Source: Amycolatopsis granulosa (GTDB lineage: Bacteria > Actinomycetota > Actinomycetes > Mycobacteriales > Pseudonocardiaceae). From it: a DNA stretch of 64,000 nt. The translations under genes were made by a program, and so were the position numbers. Below are positions 42,053 through 50,548 of this stretch, piece after piece. Under the pieces are notes generated by a model that had not been told where the DNA came from, searched no databases, and saw nothing but the letters and a program-made list of their open reading frames with translations. The stretch is taken from positions 2,356,001-2,420,000 of the forward strand of contig NZ_JAANOV010000001.1 in NCBI RefSeq assembly GCF_011758745.1, read 5' to 3'. Positions within the stretch are counted from its first letter, which is position 1, and every line of letters begins with the position of its first letter.

Positions 42053-42705
42053 GCGGAAACCCCCACGGACTCCTCCTTGGCCGCCCGGCGCCGTTCGAGC
42101 GAGGCACGCAGCGCCTGCCGGCCGCGGTGGATCCGGCTGCGCACGGTGCCCAGCTTCACGCCGAGCGTCGCACCGATCTCCTCGTAGGACAGTCCTTCGA
42201 CGTCGCACAGCACCACGGCGGCGCGGAACTCCGGCGGCAGCTCGTCGAGCGCGGCCTGCAGGTCCGGATCCAGGTGGGTGTCGCTGTAGACCTGCTCGGG
42301 GCTCGGGTCGTCACCGACGATGCGGTCGGTGTCCTCGGGCAGCCCCTCCATGCGCACCCGCGAACGGCGGCGCGCCATGTCCAGGAACAGGTTCGTGGTG
42401 ATGCGGTGGAGCCAGCCTTCGAAGGTGCCGGGCTTGTAGGAGGCCAGCGAGCGGAACACCCGGATGAACGTCTCCTGGGTGAGGTCCTCGGCGTCGTGGC
42501 TGTTGCCCGTCAGCCGGTAGGCGAGCCGGTACACCCGGTCGCCGTGCTCGCGGACAACCTCGTCCCACGACGGCGGAGTCCACGCGGACTCGTCCACCGT
42601 GACCGGCTGGCCCTCGGCCTGGTCGTTCTTCAGGCTGTTCTGCATCGTGGGGGACGGCACCTCCATCAGGCTGTTCTCCCAACTGATCTCTCCAACGCGG
42701 GCCAT
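42049..42705 (-). CDS. sigE: ECF sigma factor SigE
   Basis: Up to 218 residues. Region 2 ([40 protein letters not shown]) and region 4 ([45 protein letters not shown]) are almost identical in pattern to mycobacterial SigE. Two candidate starts: ATG at 42705 (weak GGGG site) and ATG at 42666 (codon 14), whose A overlaps the TGA of a short upstream frame. Mycobacterial sigE also uses several starts. It directs transcription of envelope stress genes, including probably htrA and itself. Confidence 0.93.
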   Translation of the reverse strand: MARVGEISWENSLMEVPSPTMQNSLKNDQAEGQPVTVDESAWTPPSWDEVVREHGDRVYRLAYRLTGNSHDAEDLTQETFIRVFRSLASYKPGTFEGWLHRITTNLFLDMARRRSRVRMEGLPEDTDRIVGDDPSPEQVYSDTHLDPDLQAALDELPPEFRAAVVLCDVEGLSYEEIGATLGVKLGTVRSRIHRGRQALRASLERRRAAKEESVGVSA

Positions 42706-42725
42706 CGGCCCCGTGTTCCCAGCAT
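42666..42725 (-). CDS. 19-codon upstream frame overlapping the sigE start
   Basis: ATG with a perfect AAGGAG site, 19 codons ([19 protein letters not shown]), stop TGA. The stop and the internal sigE ATG share bases as TGATG. The frame is +1 relative to sigE, so only termination-reinitiation can link them. The strong ribosome site fits this frame better than either sigE start. It may set how much SigE is made. Coding not proven. Confidence 0.45.
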   Translation of the reverse strand: MLGTRGRWPALERSVGRTA

Positions 42726-42758
42726 CGCCCCTCTCCTTATGGAGGTGGTGAGACGAGA

Positions 42759-42776
42759 CTGAGAGTCACCTGAGAG
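42759..42776 (-). promoter_or_regulatory. direct repeat resembling an MprA/response-regulator box
   Basis: CTCTCAG occurs twice at an 11-bp step on the minus strand (plus 42759-42765 and 42770-42776), about 40-50 nt upstream of the first sigE-region ATG. Tandem 11-bp repeats suit OmpR-family dimers. MprA controls sigE in Mycobacterium. Confidence 0.45.
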
Positions 42777-42816
42777 AACTGTGCACGTCCTGCACGGGTT
42801 TGGCGGCGGCCGGCGC

Positions 42817-42822
42817 TAACCT
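42817..42822 (+). promoter_or_regulatory. -10 box of O-methyltransferase gene
   Basis: TAACCT ends 7 nt before the GTG; no ribosome site is seen, implying a leaderless mRNA. Confidence 0.45.
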
Positions 42823-42829
42823 TGCCCGC

Positions 42830-43468
42830 GTGACCTCCGAGACGCTCGCGGCGAGTGGCGGCGACCACACCGAGGGCTACCTGCCCGGCCACCCCGCCGA
42901 CGCCGCGCTGCTCACCGCACGCGTGCGGGCGGAGGAGCTGGGTTGCGCGGTGCTGGAGCCGGACGCCGGGGCGGCGCTGTGCTTCCTGGCGACCAGCCTG
43001 CGCGCCCGCGCGGTTGTCGAGATCGGCACCGGCGTCGGGGTCAGCGGGCTCTACCTGCTGCGGGGCATGGCCCCGGACGGCGTCCTGACCTCGATCGACA
43101 TCGAGCCGGAGCACCACCACGCGGCGCGTCGCACGCTCCGCGAGGCGGGGTACCCGCCCGGCCGGACGCGGTTGATCATGGGCCGGGCGCTGGACGTCCT
43201 GCCGCGGCTGACCAGCGGCGGGTACGACCTGGTGTTCGTGGACGCCGCGCGGGCGGAGTACCCGCGCTACTACGAACACGGGGTGCAGCTGCTGCGGCAG
43301 GGCGGGGTGATCGCGTTCCACGGCGTGACGGACGCCGCGCGCGGCGAGCGGCGGGATCCGGCGCTGCTGGCGGCGCGTGAGCTGGCGCGGGCGATCCGCG
43401 AGGACGAGCGGTTGGTGCCGGCACTGCTGCCGGTCGGCGGGGGGATGCTGGTCGCCGCGGTCCAGTAG
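42830..43468 (+). CDS. SAM-dependent O-methyltransferase (Rv1220c-like)
   Basis: 212 residues from GTG. Class I methyltransferase: AVVEIGTGVGVSGLYLL (motif I, about 60-76), TSIDIEPEH (motif II), and YDLVFVDAARAEYPRY like catechol O-methyltransferase-type enzymes. Divergent from sigE as is Rv1220c in Mycobacterium. Substrate unknown. A longer upstream frame exists but the leaderless -10 box supports this start. Confidence 0.88.
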   Translation: MTSETLAASGGDHTEGYLPGHPADAALLTARVRAEELGCAVLEPDAGAALCFLATSLRARAVVEIGTGVGVSGLYLLRGMAPDGVLTSIDIEPEHHHAARRTLREAGYPPGRTRLIMGRALDVLPRLTSGGYDLVFVDAARAEYPRYYEHGVQLLRQGGVIAFHGVTDAARGERRDPALLAARELARAIREDERLVPALLPVGGGMLVAAVQ

Positions 43469-43578
43469 CGCTGGTCCGTGTCGGCGCGCGGACCGGGAGT
43501 GACGCCGCTCGAAATTGTCGTACCCCTGGGGCACGATCTGCTCATCTGGAACTGTCCGGATCGGCGAGGGGTCGGCAC

Positions 43579-44358
43579 ATGCGTGAGGCAGTCGTCAGCG
43601 CCGCGCGGTTCATCAGCACCCGCGCGGCGGAACCCATCGGGCTGGGGGACGTCGCGGACCACGTCGGCTACAGCCCGTTCCACCTGGCGCGCGTGTTCGA
43701 GCAGGAGCTGGGCCTGCCGCCCGGCCAGTACCTCACCGCGCGGCGGTTCGAGAAGGCCAAACAGCTGCTGTTGCGCGGTGACGAGCGGATCATCGACGTC
43801 TGCAACGCGGTCGGGTTCTCCGCACCGGGCACGTTCACCACGCGGTTCACCGCGGCGGTCGGCGCCACGCCGGTGGAGTTCCGGCGGCTGCCGGAGGTCC
43901 TCACCGGCTCGCCGCCGCGACCGGTCGTCCTCCCGGGCGGCGATCGCACCGGTGGCACGGTGATGGGCACCGTCCGGCTGAGCCCGGCGGCGGCGGTGGC
44001 GCTCGGCCCGGACCCCGCGGTGTACGTCGGCCTGTTCCCGAAGCGCGTGGCGCGCGGGTTCCCGGTCAGCGGCACGCTGCTGGCGCAGCCGGGTGATTTC
44101 CTGCTCGGCGGCGTTCCGCCGGGCACGTACTGGGTGCTGTCCTCGGCGCTGCCGAGCCGGGCCGGTGCGGCGGCGCAGCTCCTGCCGGGGCGCAGCGTGG
44201 TCGGGGCGTCCTCCCGGGCGGTCCACGTGTCGGCGCAGGCCCCGGTCCACCAGCGGGACGTGCACCTCGACCTCGGCGCGGACTGGTCGACGCCGGTCCT
44301 GATCGCGCTGCCCGCTCTCGCCTCGGCCGGCGCCCAGGACCGGCGGCGGCGCCGGTGA
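43579..44358 (+). CDS. AraC family regulator with C-terminal sensor-like domain
   Basis: 259 residues. The AraC DNA-binding pair of helix-turn-helix motifs lies at the N terminus (about 8-105: IGLGDVADHVGYSPFHLARVFEQELG; IIDVCNAVGFSAPGTFTTRF). The C-terminal 140 residues resemble a beta-rich small-molecule domain, not the GyrI type I can recognise clearly. HTH-first AraC proteins are less common than the reverse. Target unknown; convergent with the MFS gene. Confidence 0.85.
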   Translation: MREAVVSAARFISTRAAEPIGLGDVADHVGYSPFHLARVFEQELGLPPGQYLTARRFEKAKQLLLRGDERIIDVCNAVGFSAPGTFTTRFTAAVGATPVEFRRLPEVLTGSPPRPVVLPGGDRTGGTVMGTVRLSPAAAVALGPDPAVYVGLFPKRVARGFPVSGTLLAQPGDFLLGGVPPGTYWVLSSALPSRAGAAAQLLPGRSVVGASSRAVHVSAQAPVHQRDVHLDLGADWSTPVLIALPALASAGAQDRRRRR

Positions 44359-44365
44359 CGCGAGG

Positions 44366-45568
44366 TCAGGCCGGAACCGCCGCGCGCGAGCGGGCCCGGC
44401 CGGTCAGGCGCGCCACCGCCAGCCCGGCCAGCCCCAGCCACAGCACGGCCACGCCGACGAGCCAGCTCCAGCCGAAGTGGCCGAACACCACGCTGCCGAG
44501 CGTGCCGCCGACGCTGCTGCCCAGGTAGTAGGCCAGGGTGTAGGCGCCGGACGCCTGGCCGCGCGCGCCCTCCGGGGCCTCGGCCGCGGCCCACCCGTTC
44601 GCCACCGCGTGGGCGGCGAAGAACCCGCCGGTGAGCACCACGAATCCGGCCACCACCAGCGGCAGCGAATCGGGCAGCGTGAGCAGGATCCCGGTCGCCA
44701 TCACGGCCAGCCCGCCGAGCACCGCCCGCCGCCGGCCGAACCGGGCGACCAGCCGGCCCGCGTTCGAGGACGACACCGAACCCACCGCGTAGGCCAGGAA
44801 CACCAGCGACGCCACCGCCGGTGACAAGTTGAGCGGCGCACCGGTCAACCGGAAGCCGGCCGCGTTGTACATCGCCACGAAGGCGCCCATCGCGAGCATC
44901 GCCACGCCGTACTGCACCAGCAGCACCGGCCGCCGCAGCGCCATGCCCACTCCGCTCAGCACGTTCGGGGACCGCTCCCCCGGCGCCGTCCGGGAGGCGC
45001 CGGGCAGGGCCAGGATCGTCGTCGCGCTGAAGGCCAGCGCCACCCCCGCGACGACAGCCAGTGCGCCGTGCCAGCCCAGCGCCCCGGCGCTGAACCCGGC
45101 GGACAGCCGGCCGAGCATGCCGCCCACCGTGTTGCCCGCGATCATCGCACCGACCGCCGCGGCCACCCCGGTCTTGCCGAGCTGCTCCACCAGGTAGGCC
45201 GAGGCGACCCCCGGGAAGCCGGCGATCGCCACCCCCTGCAGCGCCCGCAGCACGAGCAGCACCGGGTACGACGGTGCGAGCGGCATCACCAGGCCCAGCA
45301 CGACCGACAGCGTCACCGACGCGATGATGATCGGCCGCCTGCCGAGGATCTCCGACAACGCCGCGATCGGCAGTACCGCGATGGCCAGCGCCCCAGTCGC
45401 CACCGACACGGCGAGCGAGGCCGAACCGGGGTCGAGGTGGAACTGCGCGGCAAGCTGCGGCAGGACCGGCTGCGGGGCGTAGAGCAGCGCGAACGAGGAG
45501 ATACCCGCGGCGGCGACCGCGAGCTTCACCCGGCGGGTGACCGGCATGGCGAGCACATCGACTGACAC
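44366..45568 (-). CDS. MFS transporter
   Basis: 400 residues from GTG, with twelve predicted membrane spans. MFS loop motif LSEILGRRPIIIAS near 70 and the mirrored GRLVARFGRRRAVLG near 270; no lipoprotein or soluble insert. Resembles the YnfM/multidrug or arabinose-efflux group. Divergent from a LysR gene across a short palindrome-bearing gap, so likely controlled by it. Substrate unknown. Confidence 0.88.
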   Translation of the reverse strand: MSVDVLAMPVTRRVKLAVAAAGISSFALLYAPQPVLPQLAAQFHLDPGSASLAVSVATGALAIAVLPIAALSEILGRRPIIIASVTLSVVLGLVMPLAPSYPVLLVLRALQGVAIAGFPGVASAYLVEQLGKTGVAAAVGAMIAGNTVGGMLGRLSAGFSAGALGWHGALAVVAGVALAFSATTILALPGASRTAPGERSPNVLSGVGMALRRPVLLVQYGVAMLAMGAFVAMYNAAGFRLTGAPLNLSPAVASLVFLAYAVGSVSSSNAGRLVARFGRRRAVLGGLAVMATGILLTLPDSLPLVVAGFVVLTGGFFAAHAVANGWAAAEAPEGARGQASGAYTLAYYLGSSVGGTLGSVVFGHFGWSWLVGVAVLWLGLAGLAVARLTGRARSRAAVPA

Positions 45569-45604
45569 GACCTCGAAAGTAAGCTTCGCTAATCAATACG
45601 TCCA

Positions 45605-45640
45605 ATACGACGAAGTGGCATCATCCATACCGTGTCGTAT
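45605..45640. promoter_or_regulatory. inverted repeat between MFS and LysR genes
   Basis: ATACGAC (45605-45611) and GTCGTAT (45634-45640) are complementary and 22 bp apart; a third, direct AATACG is at 45594-45599. The right arm overlaps the LysR start. Candidate LysR binding region. Confidence 0.4.
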
Positions 45641-46561
45641 GAGATTGGCGGGGAAGCCTCCGACCAGCGGCTGGCCGCGCAGCTGGCGCCCAGCCTGGCC
45701 CTGCTGGCGGCCGTCCGGAACACTCGCAACATCACCCGTGCGGCGGAGCGGCTCGGCATCCCGCAACCGACGGTGAGCCGACGGCTCGCCGCGCTGTCCG
45801 AAGTCGTCGGGGCGCCGCTGACCCAGCCGGACGGGCGCGGGGTGCGCCTGACGCGGGCGGGCGAAATCCTCGCCGCGAGTGCGGCCCGGGCACTCACCGT
45901 GGTCGAGACCGGCGTGCGGCAGACCCGGGAGGAGATCGCACCGGACAGCGGGCACGTGGTGCTGGGCTTCCTGCACCTGCTCGGCCGGTGGCTGGTCCCC
46001 TCGCTGCTGCACGGTTTCCGGGCCGGCCATCCGGGCGTGCGGTTCTCGCTGGTCCAGGGGTCGCGACAGCACGTGCTGGACCGTCTGGCCGGCGGCGAAC
46101 TGGACCTCGCCCTGGTGGCTCCGCTGCCCGACGACCCGGCGCTGGACGGTTTCGCGCTGTCGGAGCAGGAGCTGCTGCTGTCGGTTCCGGAGGCGCACCC
46201 GCTGGCGCGGCGCCGCCGGATCCGGGTCGCCGAGCTGGCCGACGAGCCGTTCGTGACGCTCGAGCACGGCTACGGGCTGCGCCAGATCGTGGACGACCTG
46301 TGCGCGGCGGCCGGGTTCGAGCCGAAGATCGCGTTCGAGAGCCAGGAATCGGACACCGCCCGCGGCCTGGTGGCGGCGGGACTCGGGGTCGCGCTGCTGC
46401 CGCACTTCGCGGGCGCATCACCGGCCGGAGTGGTGGAGGTGCCGCTGTCCCCCCGGGTCAGCCGCACGATCGGGGCGGCCTGGCGGGCGGGCGAGCAGCT
46501 GACCCCGGCGGTGCGCACCTTCCGCGACTACGTCCGCGCGAACGGCACGCGCTACGCCTGA
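45632..46561 (+). CDS. LysR family transcriptional regulator
   Basis: 309 residues from GTG. Winged helix-turn-helix at about 22-50 (NITRAAERLGIPQPTVSRRLAALSEVVG), then a periplasmic-binding-type effector domain with DLALVAPLPDDPAL and GLVAAGLGVALLPHFAG. Typical length. Divergent from the MFS transporter, the usual LysR/target layout. Ligand unknown. Confidence 0.92.
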   Translation: MSYEIGGEASDQRLAAQLAPSLALLAAVRNTRNITRAAERLGIPQPTVSRRLAALSEVVGAPLTQPDGRGVRLTRAGEILAASAARALTVVETGVRQTREEIAPDSGHVVLGFLHLLGRWLVPSLLHGFRAGHPGVRFSLVQGSRQHVLDRLAGGELDLALVAPLPDDPALDGFALSEQELLLSVPEAHPLARRRRIRVAELADEPFVTLEHGYGLRQIVDDLCAAAGFEPKIAFESQESDTARGLVAAGLGVALLPHFAGASPAGVVEVPLSPRVSRTIGAAWRAGEQLTPAVRTFRDYVRANGTRYA

Positions 46562-46571
46562 CGCGCCGGGT

Positions 46572-47987
46572 CTAGGCCTGGTCCGACCCGAACGCCTCCG
46601 CGAACGCCACCAGCGTCCGCGCCGCGAAACCGGTCGCGCCGGGGACCACTTCCGCGTAGGGCTTCTCGGCGCGGGCGGGACCCGCGATGTCCAGATGGGC
46701 CCACGGCAGGCCCTCGGTGAACTCGCGCAGGAACAGCGCCGCCGTGATGCCGCCGGGACCGCCGGGCGCCTGCCTGACGTCGCCCAGCTCGCCGCGCACC
46801 GCGTCGGCGTGGGCGTCCAGCAGCGGCATCCGCCACCACGCCTCCCCGACGCTCGCGCCGGCCTCGCGGATCTCGTCGGCCAGCTTGTCGTCCGTCGCGA
46901 ACAACCCGCCGGTCCGCAGGCCCAGCGCGACCTTCATGGCGCCGGTCAGGGTCGCCACGTCGACCACCGCGTCCGGGCCGAACCGGCGGATGCCGTACGC
47001 CAGCGCGTCGGCCAGCACCATCCGGCCCTCGGCGTCGGTGTTGGACACCTCGGTGGTCCGCCCGCCGTAGTGCCGCACCACGTCGCCCGGCCGGTACGAC
47101 GACCCGGACACGTGGTTCTCGGCCGCCGGCACCAGCGCCGTCACGCGCACCGGCAGGCGCAGCGCGGCGATCGCCCGCGCCGCGGCGATGACCGCACCAC
47201 CGCCGGCCATGTCGGTGCGCATCAGGTGCATCCCGTCGGCGGGCTTCACGGACAGGCCGCCGGTGTCGAACGTGATGCCCTTGCCGACCAGCAGCAGGTG
47301 CCGGAGCGCGCCGCGCGGCCGGTAGGTCAGCTCGATCAGCCGCGGCGGGCTCGCCGAGCCGCCGCCGACCGCGAGCATCCCGCCGAAGCCCTGCGCGGCC
47401 AGCCACTGCTCGTCCCGGATGGTGGCCGACAGGCCGGGCACCTCGCCGGCCAGACGCGCGGCCGTGTCCGCCAGCCACTCCGGGTTCTTGATGTTCGATG
47501 GGGTGTTCGCGAGGTCGCGGGCCAGCGCCGTCGCCTCCGCCAGCGCCCGCACGCGCGCCACGACCCGCTGGTGCCCGGCGTCCTGGGTGACCAGCCGCAG
47601 GGTGCGCAGCACACCCGGGCCGGCATCCGCACTGACCCGGAAGCGGTACCCACCGAGCAGGGCACCCAGCATCAGCTCCGCCACCTGCTCCCCGGTGGTG
47701 TCCGCGGGCAGTTCGACCTGGACCGCCGGGACGGCGTCGGCGGCCTCCCGGGCGAGCGCGGCGCCCGCGGTGCGCCACCGCGCGGGCTCACCGTCGCCGA
47801 TCCCGACCAGCCAGCGCGCGTCCCCGCCGGGCATCCGCCGGACCTCACCGGCCTTGCCGGAGTGCTCCGCCCCACCGGCCGGGCCCGCCGGAACCAGCAC
47901 GGCCCGCTCGGCGCCGCGGCGGCGCTCGCCGGCGACCTCGACGTCGATCAGCCGGCTGGGAACGGACGGCAGGGGAAAGCGCGCCAT
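46572..47987 (-). CDS. pepA: leucyl aminopeptidase (M17)
   Basis: 471 residues; ATG with AGGAGG. M17 hallmarks in the C-terminal catalytic domain: VGKGITFDTGGLSVKPADGMHLMRTDMAG with Lys/Asp metal ligands and NTDAEGRMVLADAL near 318-331. The N-terminal domain is divergent. Hydrolyses N-terminal amino acids from peptides using two metal ions; cytoplasmic hexamer expected. Confidence 0.94.
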   Translation of the reverse strand: MARFPLPSVPSRLIDVEVAGERRRGAERAVLVPAGPAGGAEHSGKAGEVRRMPGGDARWLVGIGDGEPARWRTAGAALAREAADAVPAVQVELPADTTGEQVAELMLGALLGGYRFRVSADAGPGVLRTLRLVTQDAGHQRVVARVRALAEATALARDLANTPSNIKNPEWLADTAARLAGEVPGLSATIRDEQWLAAQGFGGMLAVGGGSASPPRLIELTYRPRGALRHLLLVGKGITFDTGGLSVKPADGMHLMRTDMAGGGAVIAAARAIAALRLPVRVTALVPAAENHVSGSSYRPGDVVRHYGGRTTEVSNTDAEGRMVLADALAYGIRRFGPDAVVDVATLTGAMKVALGLRTGGLFATDDKLADEIREAGASVGEAWWRMPLLDAHADAVRGELGDVRQAPGGPGGITAALFLREFTEGLPWAHLDIAGPARAEKPYAEVVPGATGFAARTLVAFAEAFGSDQA

Positions 47988-48059
47988 CTGGCGACCTCCT
48001 GGAACTCGGGGACTGCGGCCGCGCGTGACGTCAGCCGGTGACGACGGGACGGGAACAGC

Positions 48060-48227
48060 TCAGCTGGTGGCCTCCTGCAGGGCGACCCCCAGGTCCTTGG
48101 CCTCTTCGGCCGACAGCTCGACGACAAGTCGCCCACCGCCCTCGAGCGGAACGCGCATCACGAGGCCCCGCCCCTCCTTAGTCACCTCGAGGGGACCATC
48201 TCCGGTCCGGGGCTTCATGGCCGCCAT
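48060..48227 (-). CDS. DUF3117 small protein (Rv1211-like)
   Basis: 55 residues; ATG with GAGGGAGC upstream. Begins MAAMKPRTGDGPLEVTKEGRG, the near-invariant start of DUF3117, then VMRVPLEGGGRLVVELSAEEA. Mycobacterium has it next to tagA as here. Function unknown. Confidence 0.93.
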   Translation of the reverse strand: MAAMKPRTGDGPLEVTKEGRGLVMRVPLEGGGRLVVELSAEEAKDLGVALQEATS

Positions 48228-48394
48228 AGCGTGCTCCCTCCGTATCAACCGGCGCGCCCGGGTCGCGCTCTTCAAGCCAACCGGGTCAGGCCCATTCTCC
48301 CTCATCAGGATGGGCGCGCGAACGCGGACCGATCTTTTCGTGTTTGCTTGGGTGTTTGGTATCCCCCGTACCCGAGATATCAGGAGGACCTCCG

Positions 48395-49189
48395 GTGACC
48401 TCAGAGGACGTGCTGCTCACCGCCGACGCCGAGGGCGTCCGCACCGTGACGTTGAACCGCCCCGCCGCGTACAACTCACTCACCGTGGAACTCAAGGAGC
48501 GCCTGCTGGCCGCGCTGCGCGAGGCGGCCGGGGACCCGGCGGTGCGCGCGGTGGTGCTGACCGGAGCAGGCAAGGCGTTCTGCGCGGGCCAGGACCTCAA
48601 GGAGCACGTCGGGCTGCTCCAGGCCGGCGACCCGGCGCCGCTGCGCACGGTCCAGGACCACTACAACCCCATCGTCCGGGAGATCGTCGGCATGCCGAAG
48701 CCGGTCGTCGCGGCGGTCAAGGGGCCGGCCGCGGGCGCCGGGGCGGCCTTCGCCTACGCCGCCGACCTGCGCATCGCGGCGTCCTCGGCGAACTTCCTGA
48801 TGGCCTTCGCGAACGTCGGGCTGGGTCCGGACTCGGGCGCGTCGTGGACGCTGCAGCGGCTCGTCGGGTACGGGCGGGCGGCCGAGCTGATGCTGCTCGC
48901 CCGCACCGTAGACGCCGGGGAAGCGCTCTCCCTGGGACTGGTCACCGAGGTCGTCGGGGACGAGGAGCTGGCCGACCGGGCCCAGGCGGTCGCGGCGAAG
49001 CTGGCCGCCGGGCCGACGGTGAGCTACGCCAAGATCAAGCAGGTCCTGACGGTCGCCGCGGAGGGCTCGCTGGAGGACGCGCTCGCCGCCGAGGACGCCG
49101 CCCAGACGGTGCTCGGCTCGACGGCCGACCACCGCGAGGCGGTGGAGGCGTTCGTCGCCAAGCGCAAGCCGGACTTCCAGGGCAAGTAG
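48395..49189 (+). CDS. enoyl-CoA hydratase/isomerase family protein
   Basis: 264 residues from GTG with CAGGAGG. Crotonase fold: NRPAAYNSL, oxyanion-hole segments GKAFCAGQDLKEH near 65 and KGPAAGAGAAFAYAADLRIA near 110-128, and the FANVGLGPDSGASWTLQRLVG loop. In active hydratases two Glu sit in the last segments; here the second Glu position is Asp/Ser (GPDSGA), as in isomerase-type PaaG relatives, so the reaction is open. Converges on the tag gene. Confidence 0.9.
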   Translation: MTSEDVLLTADAEGVRTVTLNRPAAYNSLTVELKERLLAALREAAGDPAVRAVVLTGAGKAFCAGQDLKEHVGLLQAGDPAPLRTVQDHYNPIVREIVGMPKPVVAAVKGPAAGAGAAFAYAADLRIAASSANFLMAFANVGLGPDSGASWTLQRLVGYGRAAELMLLARTVDAGEALSLGLVTEVVGDEELADRAQAVAAKLAAGPTVSYAKIKQVLTVAAEGSLEDALAAEDAAQTVLGSTADHREAVEAFVAKRKPDFQGK

Positions 49190-49227
49190 GTCGAGGTCCG
49201 GACCGCGGAGCCACGGCCGGCGCCGGG

Positions 49228-49797
49228 TCACGGAGTCGCGCGGAAGCAGGTCGCCAGGTGGTCGTCGACCATGCCGGTGGCCTGCATCAGCGCGTAGCAC
49301 GTGGTCGGCCCGACGAAGGCGAACCCGCGTTTCTTCAGCGCCTTCGCCATGGCCGTCGACTCGGGCGTGATCGCCGGGACGTCGGCCATGGTGCGGGGGC
49401 GCGGGCGCTCCCCCGCCGGCGCGAACGACCACAGCAGCTCGTCCAGCGGCTGGTCCAGCGCGACGACCGCGCGGGCGTTGGTGATCGCGGCGAGGATCTT
49501 GGCCCGGTTCCGCACGATGGCGGCGTCGGCCATCAGGCGCTCGACGTCGTCGTCGCCGAACAGGGCCACCTTCTCCGGCACGAACCCGGCGAACGCGGCC
49601 CGGAAGCCGGCGCGCTTGCGCAGGATGGTGATCCAGGACAGCCCCGACTGGAACGCCTCCAGGCACAGCCGCTCGTACAGCGCGTCCTGCCCGCGCACCG
49701 GCACGCCCCACTCGGTGTCGTGGTACTCGGCGTAGTCCGGGGCCGAGTTCCCCCACGGGCACCGCGCCACCCCGTCGGCGCCGACCGTCGCCGTCAT
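49228..49797 (-). CDS. tag: DNA-3-methyladenine glycosylase I
   Basis: 189 residues; ATG overlaps the stop of the SRPBCC gene. TagI marks: RCPWGNSAPDYAEYHDTEWGVP at the start, WITILRKR, and zinc ligands Cys13, His26 and C-terminal His/Cys in DDHLATCF. Removes 3-methyladenine from alkylated DNA. Mycobacterial tagA lies in the same neighbourhood (DUF3117, gpgS). Confidence 0.95.
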   Translation of the reverse strand: MTATVGADGVARCPWGNSAPDYAEYHDTEWGVPVRGQDALYERLCLEAFQSGLSWITILRKRAGFRAAFAGFVPEKVALFGDDDVERLMADAAIVRNRAKILAAITNARAVVALDQPLDELLWSFAPAGERPRPRTMADVPAITPESTAMAKALKKRGFAFVGPTTCYALMQATGMVDDHLATCFRATP

Positions 49798-50249
49798 GCC
49801 TGCCCCACCGTGTAACCCTCCGCGAACCTGGCGAACCGTTTCAACGAGTACCGCAGCCCGAGCACGAACGCGGGCTTGACGACCGGCCAGCCCAGCTGCC
49901 CCGCGGGCCCGAGCGGCGGCACGAGGCTCTCCGCCCAGACGAACGTGGACCGGTGCGGTCCCTTCGCGTGCACGTGGAACGCCCCGGTGCCCTTGACGAC
50001 GCTGCCCACGTGACGGACCGTGCACCGCACCGGCGGCTCCCAGCTGGTGATCTCCATCGGATCGGTGAACCCCACCCCGCGCACGCCGGTGAACGCCGTC
50101 AGCTTCGACCCGACGCTGCGGCCGTCGCCCTCGGCCACCTCGACGTAGGTGCCCAGCATCCACTCGTGCTGCCGCTCCCAGTCGGTCAGCGCGAGCCACG
50201 TGGTGCCGGCGTCCGCCTGCACGTCCACCGACAGGACCAGATCGATCAT
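49794..50249 (-). CDS. SRPBCC/polyketide cyclase-like protein
   Basis: 151 residues. START-like fold: begins MIDLVLSVDVQADAGTTWLALTDWERQHEWMLG, with FVWAESLVPPLGPAG and a C-terminal helix. Overlaps both neighbours by 4 nt (tag and the DivIVA-like gene), so it belongs to one transcript. Probably binds a small hydrophobic ligand; function unknown. Confidence 0.87.
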   Translation of the reverse strand: MIDLVLSVDVQADAGTTWLALTDWERQHEWMLGTYVEVAEGDGRSVGSKLTAFTGVRGVGFTDPMEITSWEPPVRCTVRHVGSVVKGTGAFHVHAKGPHRSTFVWAESLVPPLGPAGQLGWPVVKPAFVLGLRYSLKRFARFAEGYTVGQA

Positions 50250-50548
50250 CCCGACGTCTGCCGTTCCGCCTCGAGCTCGGCGACCCGGTGCCGGAGCGTG
50301 TCGATCTCGCCGCCGAGGCGCCGCATCACCCAGTCCACTTCGGACATCTTGTACCCGCGCAGGACGAGCTGGAAGCGCACCTCCCGCACGTCCTCCCCGG
50401 TGATGTCGCGCACCGGCAGCCGCGTCGGCGAGCTGCCCGGCGGCAGCGGCGCGAGCTCCTCGCCGCGGCCGAACACGACGGCGGCCAGCAGGAACACCAC
50501 CGCCGCCACCAGCAGCATGATCACGAGGTAGATCAGGGCGGTCGTCAC
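50246..50548 (-). CDS. small DivIVA-like membrane protein
   Basis: 100 residues from GTG; one N-terminal membrane span (about 5-26), a Pro-rich linker, then a DivIVA-type motif VREVRFQLVLRGYKMSEVDWVMRRL and a coiled coil. DivIVA-domain proteins of this kind are often near gpgS in actinobacteria. It may link to polar growth. Start overlaps the gpgS stop (GTGA). Confidence 0.88.
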   Translation of the reverse strand: MTTALIYLVIMLLVAAVVFLLAAVVFGRGEELAPLPPGSSPTRLPVRDITGEDVREVRFQLVLRGYKMSEVDWVMRRLGGEIDTLRHRVAELEAERQTSG

